A DNA stretch of 64,000 nucleotides from Edaphochlamys debaryana (lineage: Eukaryota > Chlorophyta > Chlorophyceae > Chlamydomonadales). The translations under genes and the position numbers were made by a program. The DNA is taken from positions 496,001 through 560,000 of the forward strand of contig JAEHOE010000026.1 of assembly GCA_016858145.1 (NCBI GenBank), in the 5' to 3' direction. This document shows positions 23,601-34,603 of this stretch, piece after piece; position 1 is the first letter of the stretch, and every line of letters starts with the position of its first letter. Below the pieces are notes generated by a model. That model was given only the letters and a program-made list of their open reading frames with translations. It was not told where the DNA came from and searched no databases.

Positions 23601-24741
23601 TGACGCGGCCGCCAAGCAGCTGACGGCTGAACTGACGGCTGAGCGGCAGGCCCGTAATATCGCTGACGTGGCCGCCAAGCAGCCGACGGCGGACCTGGCG
23701 GCTGAGCGTCAGGCCCGTTATGACGCTGACGCGGCCGCCAAGCAGCTGACGGCAGACCTAGCGGCTGAGCGGCAGGCCCGTCACCGTGCCGCCACGGCGG
23801 CAGAGCAGCTGACGGCAGACCTAGCGGCTGAGCGGCAGGCCCGTCACCGTGCCGCCACGGCGGCAGAGCAGCTGACGGCTGATCTGGCGGCTGAGCGGCA
23901 GGCCCGTTACCGTGCCTCCACGGCGGCAGAGCAGCTGACGGCGGATCTGGCGGCTGAGCGGCAGGCCCGCTATAATGCGGACGCTGCCGCCAAGCAGCTG
24001 ACGGCAGACCTGACGGCTGAGCAGCAGGCCCGTCACCGTGCCGCCACGGCCGCAGAGCAGCTGACGGCTGATCTGGCGGCTGAGCGTAAAACGCTCTGTG
24101 CGAATGCCACGGCGGCGGACCAGCAAGTACGGCAGCTGAGGGGTAAGCTGGCGGCTGCACGAGAGGCTTATGACCGTGACGTCACGGCTACAGAGCAGGA
24201 AGCGCAACAGCTGGCGCTTGACCTGGAGGCTTCGCGCAAACTTTCCAAACGTGATGCCAGGGCGGCGGACAAGCGTGTTCGGCAGCTGACGGCAGCGCTG
24301 GCGGCTGTGCGAGACGCTTACGACCGTGACGTCACGGCCGCCAATCAGCATGCACAGCAGCTGAAGGCTCAAATGGAGGCCGACCGAGCAGCGTTCCATC
24401 ATAGGGCCATGGCGTTTGAGCACGAGATTTATTATCTGAGGGCCGAGCTGGCGGAACAGCAGAAGCGTTGCCGCCACGCTGAAGCGGCGTTGGCAGCAGC
24501 AGATCAGCGCATGGCGGAGACCGACGCCCGCAGTCGCCCCGGACCAGCCGCGGCGGCTAAGGCAGGTGCGGCGGAGGCCGAGAGGCACGCTGCAGTGGTG
24601 GCGGGTACCAGCGCGGCAGACGACAGCCGCCGCGTACCGAGCGCCGGGGAGGGCGTGGCAGAGGCAGAGCAACACGCTCCAGCGGCGGCGGGGAACGTAC
24701 TTCTACGTTGGATTCGCGGTACCGTGTTTCCGAGATCCTGA
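17640..24741 (+). CDS. GNAT-coiled-coil paralogue A (no third module)
   Basis: Exons: 17640-17738, 17887-18006, 18211-18281, 18439-18559, 18677-18775, 18920-18974, 19118-19161, 19251-19478, 19644-~20548, ~20640-23338 and 23416-24741. The head resembles GNAT acetyltransferases: VAGLWVGEQLRCAAVLRTN, then the acetyl-CoA loop-like SRRGLGRLLTRCILARAAAA, then YATVIVADRDVEGFWTKMGF, which is the usual terminal FWxKxGF. A roughly 1,200-residue Ala/Pro/Gly-rich linker follows, with a Gly/Trp/Tyr/Arg-rich patch at 22.90-23.10 kb and a basic GVKRRW motif. The last exon holds nine 21-residue coiled-coil repeats. The frame changes near 20.55-20.64 kb; a 90-nt GTGAGC...CAG intron restores it. A GTAC donor-like site at 24697 matches the position where B and C splice to their third module, but no such exon is visible downstream; the frame stops at 24741. 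Substrate unknown; nuclear role is inference. Confidence 0.68.
23554..24120 (+). repeat. Coding minisatellite, nine 63-bp units (21 residues)
   Basis: Nine units of QLTADLAAERQARYxAxxAA[EK] type run in frame. Twenty-one residues equal three heptads, so the DNA period keeps coiled-coil register. Units 4 and 5 are nearly identical, suggesting recent expansion. Located in the last exon of paralogue A. Confidence 0.88.
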
Positions 24742-25840
24742 GAGCCGTGGTGCCGTGGCCGAAGCCCTGCGCTTCAGGGCAGGGCCGCCAGGCAGAACAC
24801 CCCATGCTGGGCTTGGTTCTTGTGAGTGGACTGCTAGCCAGAAGGGGTTGCCGTCTGCGTTGAGGGATACCGTATGCATTCTGGGGGTTACGGCGCCCAG
24901 GGTGCAGAAGTGGGATCTCTTGTGGTCGGTTGAGCGCATGCAAGCATGTGCATGTGTCACATAGCGTGCCAGCGGCCGGGTAGGACGAACACTTGCAAGC
25001 AACTGCACATGTTGCAGAGCATTCTGTTGAGGTTTTGCTGGACGGTTGACAATGGGGTGGTTGCCCTGGTTGGGCCTTAACCCCTCACAATTCTGACTCC
25101 TTGCAATGGGCCCCCTCGCCCGGCGGTGCGTGCGTGTGAATCCGCATCACCTTGCTGCAGATTTGGTCTCATGTGGGGTCATGTGTGTTGGCAGAGAGCG
25201 CAGAGAGCCGGGGAGGAAGGCAGGGGCCGTCAAGAATGAATGGAAGGGATCAAGCCTCTTGTTGCAAGAGTAGCGCTGAGCGACGCTGAGGTAGGGAGCT
25301 GTGTCACTGACCGGGCAGCCCAACGAACGATGCGATGTCCTTTACTCGTGATACAGAGGCCCTTCATGAATGTGTATCGGTAGGTACGGAAAGGCGGGGC
25401 ACAGCGAGGAAGGCAGGGTCGAGACGGGTCGGGGGCGTGGGTTGCGTCGTGCCGGGGCGAGATGTGCAGGGCAACCGGTGTAGGTGGTGGGGATGAAGTT
25501 ATATGGGCGTATGAGGGTGAGGGAGAGGGTGAGGCGTGCCACCCTAGGGCGGAGTGTCGGCTGGAGTACAGACGGGGTACGGGCGGGGTCTGAGGCGTGC
25601 GGGGGCAGGTCGGCCGACCTGCACATGCCATGCAAGCGACCGCTGACTCGTGGACAGCGCACTGTCATATCCCATTTGTATTGCATACGTACACACTTTA
25701 AGCCAGTCTATTTCCAGCCGCGAAGTATGAGCAAGCTGTCAATGCCTTGAACAGCTGTCGCTCTGCGACTTCCCCACTCGGCCGCCCATACATCGTTCAC
25801 AAAAGGATGAGGAAACATTGATTCCCCGAGGAGCAAGCCG
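24742..25840. other. Intergenic between paralogues A and B
   Basis: About 1.1 kb without a convincing exon. I looked for ankyrin or C48-peptidase exons that would extend paralogue A and found none. It should contain the 3' UTR of A and the promoter of B. Confidence 0.5.
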
Positions 25841-28800
25841 ATGCAAACGCGGCAGCGCAGTGGCAGCGGCGGTGTCGAGGCCTTGCTCCTTGGGGAACTG
25901 CGGAAGCTTCAGCAGGAGAAGACGACTATCACCAAGGATACAGACCGCTTGGTAAGCGCCTTGCTGCTGGCGCGTTTGGCTCGGCCATCCCAGGCTCGCT
26001 CGCCATCGGTGCACCGCTTGCTTGTATTCGTGCGCACAGCCCAGTGCGCCGAGGTTGGGTGCACAAAGCAGATGCGACAGCGCAGCACTGTCCTGAGGTC
26101 CCGACCCGGCCAGGCGGCCAGGCCCGCTTTCCTCCCGCCTCACACGCCCTGACACGCCCGCCCCTTCCTTCGCGCCAGGGCCCCGCACACTTCAAGCTTC
26201 TTCCGCCTTACTACGAGTGCAGCGAATACGACAAGCTTGAAATCGGCGATGCATTCAGGCTGCTGTCCAGCATCTTTAAGGACAATGGCAGCGAGGTGGG
26301 ATACGGTGGGATCAGCACAACCGTGTGTCTAAAGGCACCTCCCTCCCACCCCTCAGGCTTTCGTCACTCGTACCAGCTCATACCTTCCCGCTTACATGTA
26401 GATCAGAGCGGCCGTGTACGCTGGACGCAAGCGTGGGGACCCGAAAACGAGGGAGGCAGGAAACGGCGTCATGTGAGTGTCGGGCTGAGGTTGCATACTA
26501 GGGGCAGTTCTGTTGGGCCAAAGCATGCAGAGCCCGCTGCCTCCGCCTCCCCTCTGTACCCCCCCCCCACACACACACACCAGGCATGACGCCTTCCAGG
26601 TGGCGGGGCTGTGGATGGGCGAGCAGCTGCTGTGTGCGGCGGTGCTGCGGACCAACATGCCGGGTGGTTGGCACCCCACCAGCAAAACACATGTCCAGGT
26701 GAGGGAACGCTGCGGCGATGCGGGACAGCGGGAGGACAGTCATCTGCCCTGCCCCAGTTCTAGCACCCAGGAGCTGGGTTGACTGCGCTTCGTCTGCAGG
26801 TGCAATTCCTGGCAACGGTGCAGAAGCACAGCCGGCACGGCCTGGGCCGCCTGCTCACGCGCTGCATTCTGGCCCGGGCGGCGGCGGCGGGGCACGAGGT
26901 GCGCATTAAGCGTGGGCCCGCCGGCGTAGGGGGCTATGTCTGCAGGCGGCTGGCTGACGTGCCTGCCGGTCTCTTTCAACACGCTCTTTTCACGCGCGCC
27001 CCATCCCCAGTACGCCACCGTGATAGTGGCGAACCGTGATGTCGAGGGCTTCTGGGAGAAGCTGGGTGGGTGGCACAGCGGAGGACAGGAAGGCGCGGCG
27101 GCTAGCCTGCCGCTGGCCGCATGCTGTTCCCCGGCCCGCCTATTACTGGGCTCTGTTCCTCGGTCGCTCTGCTTCCCCAACAGGTTTTGTGGGGAAGCCG
27201 GCTGCGGCGGACTACTCCGGCGTGGAGGTGGGAAGGGGCCCTGCCATGGCTCATGCCGTCTGTTAGAGTGGCTCGCTTCGCATTGCACGCCCCCCTCCCT
27301 TCTTGATGCGATTGGATTTGCATCATCCTGCGCTCACCGGCATGCGCAGGTAGTGAGGCACAGCAATGCCCACGCCCTCGCCGCGGGATCCATCTGGATC
27401 ACGGATCTCACGAAGGGGGCCTACGGGTGGGGAGAGGCGAAGGGTGTGACGGAGGTGGCAGCCGCGCTGGCTGGACTGCAGCTCCCAGCGGCCGGCGTGG
27501 TCACCACGCGGCGAGACCAGGCGTCCGCGGTGCAACAGACCGCAGCGAGGCTGGTAGGTGGATGGACAGCGGCTTGGCCTCCACGTGCTGTACCGGTAAT
27601 CAATGCCCCTTCGAGGCTGCAAATCTAAGGCGGCTTCAATCCTGCGCGGTGTGCAGGTGGCCGAGGCGGCTGAGAAGGTGGTCACATGGTGCGGAGGGCC
27701 GGCCGTCGGTGCCGCCGTGCGGGCGCGCGCGACAGCGGCGCCTGCAGCGGCGCAGGCGGTAGCGAAGCAACCTGCGCCAGCGGCGGCACCCCCAGCGCCT
27801 GCAGCGCCGGCGCCTGCACGGGCGGGACCTGCAGCTCTCGCCGAGGGGGCGCAATCAGCAGCGCCGGCCTCTGCACGGGTGGCGAGGGCGGCAGCCTCAG
27901 GGCAGCCAGCCTCCTTACCAACAACCGCGGCGGCGGGGGCAGCCGCAGATCAGCAGAAGCTCGTGGGAGTGGCGGCAGCGGACCGTTCCACGGCCCACGT
28001 AGGGGCGGCGAGAGGGGGCCGTAATGTGGCGCCTGCAACCGTCGCGGTGGAGGCCGCTGCTGAGCGGCCGGCATCTGCAGCAGCGGCGGAGGCCCGGGCT
28101 AAGCGGCCGGAATCCGCAGCTGTGGCGGAGGCCCGGGCTGAGCGCCCGGAGTCCGCAGCTGCGGCAGAGGCTCCTGCTGCTGAGCCGCCGGACTCCGCAG
28201 CTGCGGCGGAGGCTCCGCAACCCCCAGCCGCCCTCGCAGCATCAACGGCTTTCACAGCACCATCGGGGGGCGCGGAACCCATGCAGACCACGGCACCGGC
28301 GCCGGCAATGCCCTCGGCAGAAGAGGCGGCGGCCGCCCAGACGGCTGCGCCTGCGGCGACGGCAGTGCCGACGAGGACAGCTGGCTTTGCAGGGCTGGCC
28401 GCATCTGCAAGGCCGGTGACCCGCCTTGAGGCGGCTGAGCCGGCCGAGGCGGCTGCACCATCACAGGCGGCAGCAGAAGCGGCACCCACAGAGCCGGCCG
28501 CCCTGCGCCGCACCGCTACGGCAGCGGGGCCCATGCAGACGGCAGCGGCACCTGCCGAGGTGACGGCGCCACTAGAGGCAGCGTCATCTGGAGCGGCGGA
28601 GGCACACGGAGGACCCGTGGGGCCCTCACAGCCGCCGTCATTGGCGGGGCCGCTTGCTAAACCGGCATCGGCTGCGGTGGCGACGCCCGTGGCGGCGGAG
28701 GCGACCGCACAGGCGGCAGCACACGCCACCGTGCAGGGACTGGTGCAGGTGGCGGCGCCGGCAGGGCCGGCGGAGTCACCCGTAGGCGCAGCTGGACGCA

Positions 28801-31800
28801 AGGAGGCGGCAATCGTGAACGGCGGAGCAGTGGCCTCCGAGCTGGCGCCCGCGCCAGATGCGCTTGTGCGCTCTCCACTCAGAGCTCCCCCTGTGAAGGG
28901 CTTAGATCCGCTCCGGCTCGCAGCCCGAGAGGACAAGGGCGGCGGCTGGGGCCAGGGCTTGGGCCCATCCCGCGTGAAGGCCAAGGGGCCTGCCGCATCG
29001 ACCCCGCACCCCGCAGCTCGCGGCCAGAAGCGGAGTCGTAGCCCGGACTCACCTGCTCGCGACAGAGACGCCGCGGAGGCTGCGGTGGCGGATATGGAGA
29101 CCCCGGCCAAGCAGCTGCCCCAAAGCGCTGAGGGAGCCGCGCCTCCATTGGGGTTCGCACGCCCCCCCTCGCCGCCACCCCGGCCGCAACAAGCTCGGGG
29201 TGTTTGACTCTGGAACCCGAAAGCCCCAGGCGGGCCGAGGTGGCAGGCGGGCCGGCGGCTGAGAGGAGCACGCGTTTGGAGCGCCGGCAGGCAACCCCAG
29301 AAGCCGGGACGATGCCGCTGGGGACGCCCCGGGCTGGCCGTCCTGGTTCCACTCCCTTCCACCGCGGCGGTGATTGGGATCGCAGCAGCAACCCAGGCTC
29401 AGATACCAACACCAGCAATGGCATCCGGGGGTCCATGTCGCGAGGTAGCCAGGGGACTCCCGACCGAGGCGTGAGCGAAGGCCAGACGGCTGCCGCCGCT
29501 GGCGGGCTACTGGCAGTCGCTGGCAGGGACCTGAAGCCGTCTGAGGTCGAGGCTGGGCAATCAAGCCATCAGCTGGCTTCTAAGGCGTCGCCGTGTCGCC
29601 TTGCAGCCGCCGCCGGGAAAGCGGCCCTGCAGGTGAGCTCAACGGGCTGTTGTGTAGCGCACAAGTCCGATGCTGACCCATAGCGATGCTGACCCTTAGC
29701 TGACCCTATCTTTCCTGTTAGGCAACTGGCGTGGCTGTGGCGGGGCTAGAGGCTAAACAACATGCCCCGGCGGCGGAGGTGGAGGCCGCTAGGCATGCGG
29801 CGGCGGCGGAAGCGGCGCGCGGCAGCGCTAAGGCGGCAGCGGCGGCATCCAACCGCCATGCGGAGGAAGCGGAGCAGGCCCGCGGCAACGCTGAGGTGGC
29901 GGCGTCCAACCACCGTGCGGAGGAGGCGGAGCAGGCCCGCGGCAAGGCGGCGGCGGCATCCAACCGCCGTACGGAGGAGGCGGATCAGGCCCGTTGCAAT
30001 GCTGAGGCTGCAGCGGCGGCAGCCACCCGCCGTGCGGAGGCGGCAGAGGCACAGGCAGCCAGGGAGCAGGAGGGCCGCCGTAACGCTGAGGCAGCGGCGG
30101 CGGAGGCCACCGGCCGTGCGGAGGCGGCAGAGGCGCAGGCAGCCAGGGAGCAGGAGGGCCGCCGTAACGCTGAGGCAGCGGCGGCGGAGGCCACCCGCCG
30201 TGCGGAGGCGGCGGACGCGCAGGCAGCCAGGGAGCAGGAGGGCCGCCGTAACGCTGAGGTAGCGGCGGCGGAGGCCACCGGCCGTGCGGAGGCGGCAGAG
30301 GCGCAGGCAGCCAGGGAGCAGGAGGGCCGCCGTAACGCTGAGGTAGCGGCGGCGGAGGCCACCGGCCGTGCGGAGGCGGCAGAGGCGCAGGCAGCCAGGG
30401 AGCAAGAGGGTCGCCGTAACGCTGAGGCAGCGGCGGCGGAGGCCACCGGCCGTGCGGAGGCGGCGGACGCGCAGGCAGCCAGGGAGCAGGAGGGCCGCCG
30501 TAACGCTGAGGCAGCGGCGGCGGAGGCCACCGGCCGTGCGGAGGCGGCAGAGGCGCAGGCAGCCAGGGAGCAGGAGGGCCGCCGTAACGCTGAGGCAGCG
30601 GCGGCGGAGGCCACCGGCCGTGCGGAGGCGGCGGACGCGCAGGCAGCCAGGGAGCAGGAGGGCCGCCGTAACGCTGAGGCAGCGGCGGCGGAGGCCACCG
30701 GCCGTGCGGAGGCGGCAGAGGCGCAGGCAGCCAGGGAGCAAGAGGGTCGCCGTAACGCTGAGGCCGCCGAGGCGGAGGCAGCTTGCCGTGCGGCAGATGC
30801 AGAGGTGGAGGCCAGCCACTGTGCAGAGGCGGCGGAGGCGCACGCGGATGCCGCCCGCCGTGCAGAAGCCGAGGCTGCGGAGGCCAAGCGCCTTACGGTG
30901 GCATCGGAAGCTGAGGCGGCTGACGCCAGGCGCCGTACGGCTGCAGCAGAAGCCGAGGCGGCGGAGGCCAAGCGCCGCACAGCTTCAGCGGAGGCCGGGG
31001 CGGCGGAGGCCAAGCGCCGTGCGACCGTGGTGGATACGGATGCCGGCAGAACGGCAGCGGCGGCGGCCGCTAAGCCGGCGCAGGACAACCACCGTGCAGG
31101 CAAGGTGGAGGCAGAGGCCAGCGAACGAGCAGCAACGGCAGACGTGGCGACGGGAAAGGCGCGACGCAGTGCGGCCGTGGAGGCCATCCCACGGACAGTA
31201 GCAGCGGGAAGAGCGGTGGAGGAGGCCAGCCACCATCGTGCGGAGGCCAGGTACGGGTTGTGGGCTGTGGCAGCCTACCATCGCTCGTCAGTGTGCGGTT
31301 GCCTGACACAATTGCTTCACTTGATGCAGGCCCCTGCCACCGATCCGGCGGGATCTCGCTCCCCTGTCGCTTGCTGCGCAGCCTGGTTTCCACGCTCGCG
31401 CACGCTCGCACCCAGCTGCTAGCCGGGCCGCAAGCTATGCTACCTTTCTGCAGCGGGGCAACCAGGCTGCAAGAGGCGCGATCGAAGAGGGCACAGCGGA
31501 GACTAACCCCGGCCCTCGCAGTGGCAGCGGTGGCGGAAGCCGGGCCTCCCGGGACCAGAACCAAAGGCCTGTGGCGGCATGCAGTGCCGGCAGGGTCCAA
31601 AAGCGTCGATGGAGTGAGGCCGCAACCTACAGCAGCAGCGCCGCGGCCGAACGCCAGCCCATGCGGTCGAAGGTGAGGGTTGGGAGGGTTGGTATCACAG
31701 CCTATGGCTGCCCTGGCACGTGTGAGCAGCGCAGGGTCTCTCCAACGCTTGTGTGCTGTGCACACACTGTAGGGAGCACCCGCCGCGACGCGGGCTGCGC

Positions 31801-32681
31801 TGACGGAGGAGGCGTCCGCCGCTGCCGCGGCTACGGCTACCGGCCCGGCGCCTGCCGGGACACCCGTCCTCGGCCCCGACGACCTTGCGTGCCTCAGCGA
31901 CCCGGGCCGCGACTTCAGCGACCGGGTCATGCAGCTCTGCGTGGAGCGCCTGCGGGCAGCGTGCCCCGGCAACGTGCTGCTCTGCGACCCAGACACGTGC
32001 CGCAGCATAGCGGACGGACGGACGGAAGCCACGGCAAGTGCACTTCACTGGGTGTGGCAGGTGGCACGGTCGGTAGGCAGACCATGACGTTGTCCCGCTT
32101 CTCCGTGGCATGCAGGCCAGAGCCGGGCGCTCGCTGGCATCGTACGACCGCATTGCCCTGGCGGTCCCCCTGGATGGGGCACACTGGGGATACGTAGACT
32201 ACAACTTGAGGGCGGGTATAATAACGTCCCTGCAGGGGACGCCCGCGCAGGCAGCGTTCTGCCAAGCAACGGCGCTGGGGCTGGTTCGCTGGCTGGGGCA
32301 AGAGCTCGGCAGCAGGAGCAAGGTGAGAGTCCCACGACCGCTTGCTCCGTGCCCGTGCCCCGTGCCCTTGCCCCATGCACTCACAGCACACAGCACAGGG
32401 TTCGTTGACGCCATCCGGAGCCCTGCCCCCTTTCTGAGCTCTGCCCTACTCCCCCTGCCCCCACGCCCCACCTCTCTCTGACGCCACCCTGCCCCCATCT
32501 GCATTCGCCGCTGCAGTGGGAGTTCCGTGCTCACTGCCTGGGGGAGAAGCGGCCGGACGACGAGAGCGGGCTGATCGTGGCCGGGTACATGGCCCGAGTG
32601 TGCTCCCTGGGCTGCTCGGCGCGGACCGCACCCGAGCTGCGCCAGTGGTGCCGCTCGCTCATTGTCGGCCGAGAAGTGTGA
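25841..32681 (+). CDS. GNAT-coiled-coil paralogue B fused to Ulp1/C48 peptidase-like domain
   Basis: Exons: 25841-25951, 26179-26295, 26402-26472, 26584-26698, 26800-26898, 27011-27065, 27184-27227, 27350-27553, 27657-29632, 29722-31250, 31330-31672, 31773-32060, 32116-32322 and 32517-32681. The head has VAGLWMGEQLLCAAVLRTNM, SRHGLGRLLTRCILARAAAA and YATVIVANRDVEGFWEKLGF. An Ala-rich linker with a KRSRSPDS motif and nine 28-residue coil repeats follow. The last three exons resemble Ulp1/SUMO-type peptidases: DDLACLSDPGRDFSDRVMQL, then YDRIALAVPLDGAHWGYVDY, then DDESGLIVAGYMARV. The catalytic His is kept (32182-32184), the Asp position reads Thr (32224-32226, ITSL for VDSL), and the Cys position reads Ser (32565-32567). 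A likely one-base frame change sits at a C7 run near 29162-29168; without it the frame stops at 29207. Confidence 0.7.
30058..30813 (+). repeat. Coding minisatellite, nine 84-bp units (28 residues)
   Basis: Nine in-frame units of AREQEGRRNAEAAAAEATGR plus AEAAEAQA. Twenty-eight residues are exactly four heptads. The last unit is diverged. Alternating AAE/AAD endings suggest a two-unit higher-order duplication. Located in the coil exon of paralogue B. Confidence 0.9.
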
Positions 32682-32689
32682 GGAATGCC

Positions 32690-33578
32690 AGGTGCGGTGC
32701 TTGGCCGGAGGCTGGTGCGGCAGGGGTGCGCCGGTGCAGTGCATGACACGAAGTGTGAGTACATAGGACAGGTGTTGAGCGGTGCAGCCTACCGGACCAT
32801 GGCTACGGTTTAACGAGTTCATGACTACACGTCTTGCGTCTCTGCTGGGGAACGCGGGCGAGGGAGGGCTGCTTGCCGCGGACTGCATGTGCTCTTCCGG
32901 CGTGGAGGGACCCTTGTGGCTTCCTTCCACCGGGCGGCGCTTGGGGGAGTGTGGTGTCATCCTGGTCTGGGCTTGGGTCGGGCCATAGTGGCGGTGCGGC
33001 GGTCGAACGGCCTCACGGACACCGCTAAGTGCTTCGGCTTTGCGTTCTTCGCCTGGCATGAGCGCCGGGCGACGCAAGCCGCGGCGGCGGAGGGGGATGC
33101 GTGCGCGGGGGCTTCGTGTCCCGGGCCGGGGCGCCGTGGGCGTGGGCGTGGGCGGGGTCGCGGGCGTGGGCGGGGCCGTTCTCGGGGCCGGCGCCAGGCC
33201 GCCGGTGCCCCCCGCTGCCCCTGTGGTGCCTTGATGACGCATGGGCCTTGGGAGCATCACTTTTGGTCTTGCCCCGTTGCAACGGCACTTTGCGAGTTCA
33301 TGAACGAATTAGGAAGCACTGACATTGGGCGGGCGCACCTCTGGCTGGTGCAGCCCCCAACGAACGGTAATATGCAGCCGGTGTGGGATGTTGTGTGCCT
33401 GGCCGCCATTGCTGCGATGGAGAAGGGGCGGCAGGCGCTGTACGGTGCCAGGTGTCGACCGCGTGGGACGGTGCCCGCTGCCTGTGTGCGCCGTGTGGGG
33501 GCAGGCGTGATTGCTGACTTCGTGTCCCGGCTGTGGTCCTTAGCGGCGCTGGGTTCGCGGCCACGCGGTTTTGGGTAG
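32690..33578 (+). mobile_element. Possible 5'-truncated non-LTR retrotransposon remnant
   Basis: The open frame from about 32889 to 33578 contains CPCGALMTHGPWEHHFWSCP, a CxC...HHxxxC zinc-binding pattern like that after the reverse transcriptase in L1-like elements of green algae. It is followed by HLWLVQPPTNGNMQPVWDVV and a short tail. A Gly-Arg dipeptide run (33130-33200) precedes the zinc motif. Upstream sequence from 32690 has broken frames and no RT catalytic motif, consistent with 5' truncation. It starts just after the stop of paralogue B, in the gap between B and C. Identification rests on the zinc-knuckle pattern only. Confidence 0.45.
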
Positions 33579-34603
33579 CCACGTGTTCCTGGGCTCTTTT
33601 GCTAGCGGGCACGTGGTATGCACTGTGCCTCTTGATGACAATTTGTCGTCCGCTTCGGACGGGTGATAATTGCGGCCCTGTGGCTGTACGAATCATGCTG
33701 TTCTGTGGGGCTGGCCTGTGTATGCCCTGGGACTGAGTGAGATGACCTGAGGTCGGTAGCTGCGGCACCGCTTGGCTCTTGACCTGCGCATGTGACGTTC
33801 TGGCTAGGTGGAGGCGCTGACGTGCGGTGACCAGGGAGCTTCCGGTCTCACGGTTGGGGGGCATCGGGTTCTGAGGGCTGTTGCTCCGTCATGTCCGCCC
33901 TCACACTGAGTCGTACGCACTGGGGGCGGCACCCGCTGAAACGCTTTGCTTCCTAGTTCTTCGGACACACATGCCCTCACCCCAGGCCGTCTCCCCAATG
34001 CACCCGTAGTGCTTCCCCAGCACTATAAGCCCCCAGACATTCCTTTCTGTAAACCCAATTGCTACTTCACTGGAGACTGGACTCCCCTATCGCGCAGCAC
34101 GACGCAGGCAATACGCGGGCCGGGCGCAGTCCCCATGTCTCCTCCGCGTCGGCGCCTGCCCCTGCCCCCTGCCGGCGAGCCCCGGCCCCTCGACCTCGCA
34201 CCGCTCCGCATGTGAGGACGGCGGCACGACAAGCGGCAGGGCGGCCTGCGGTTGAGGGAGCAAGGGGATGAGCCCCGAAATGCCCCACCACCGTGCCATT
34301 CCCCCCTCCCTGATTGCAATTCACCCACCGCCCCGATGCCCCTGCCGCTCCCCGCTTCCCAACACCACAACCCCACAAGGTGCCACACGGGAGGTGCCAA
34401 CCCCATGCGGACCTCTCGCGCAGCCCCCATGCCGCCTCCCCCGCACTACCACAACACATCCATTTCCCGTACAACTCATTGGATCGCTCGCTCACTGGAT
34501 TCCCCCGTTCGCGTAGCACGAGGCAGGCAGCAGCGAGGCAGGTTCATAGAATGACCTGTATCATTGCGCTCTAGATACCCCGCCGAGGTGGCTTCACGGG
34601 AGG
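33579..34603. other. Intergenic upstream of paralogue C
   Basis: About 1 kb with no recognisable exon. Long CA/CCCC-rich stretches lie at 34.1-34.5 kb. It may include the 3' tail of the retrotransposon-like remnant and the promoter of paralogue C. Confidence 0.45.

Noticed and set aside
25230..25631. 133-codon minus-strand frame between paralogues A and B
   Set aside because: Low-complexity Pro/Ser/Arg composition, no domain, no splice partners.
29985..31187. 400-codon minus-strand frame opposite the B coil
   Set aside because: Antisense of an Ala/Glu/Arg-coding repeat. The sense strand has splice-consistent exons and coil periodicity.
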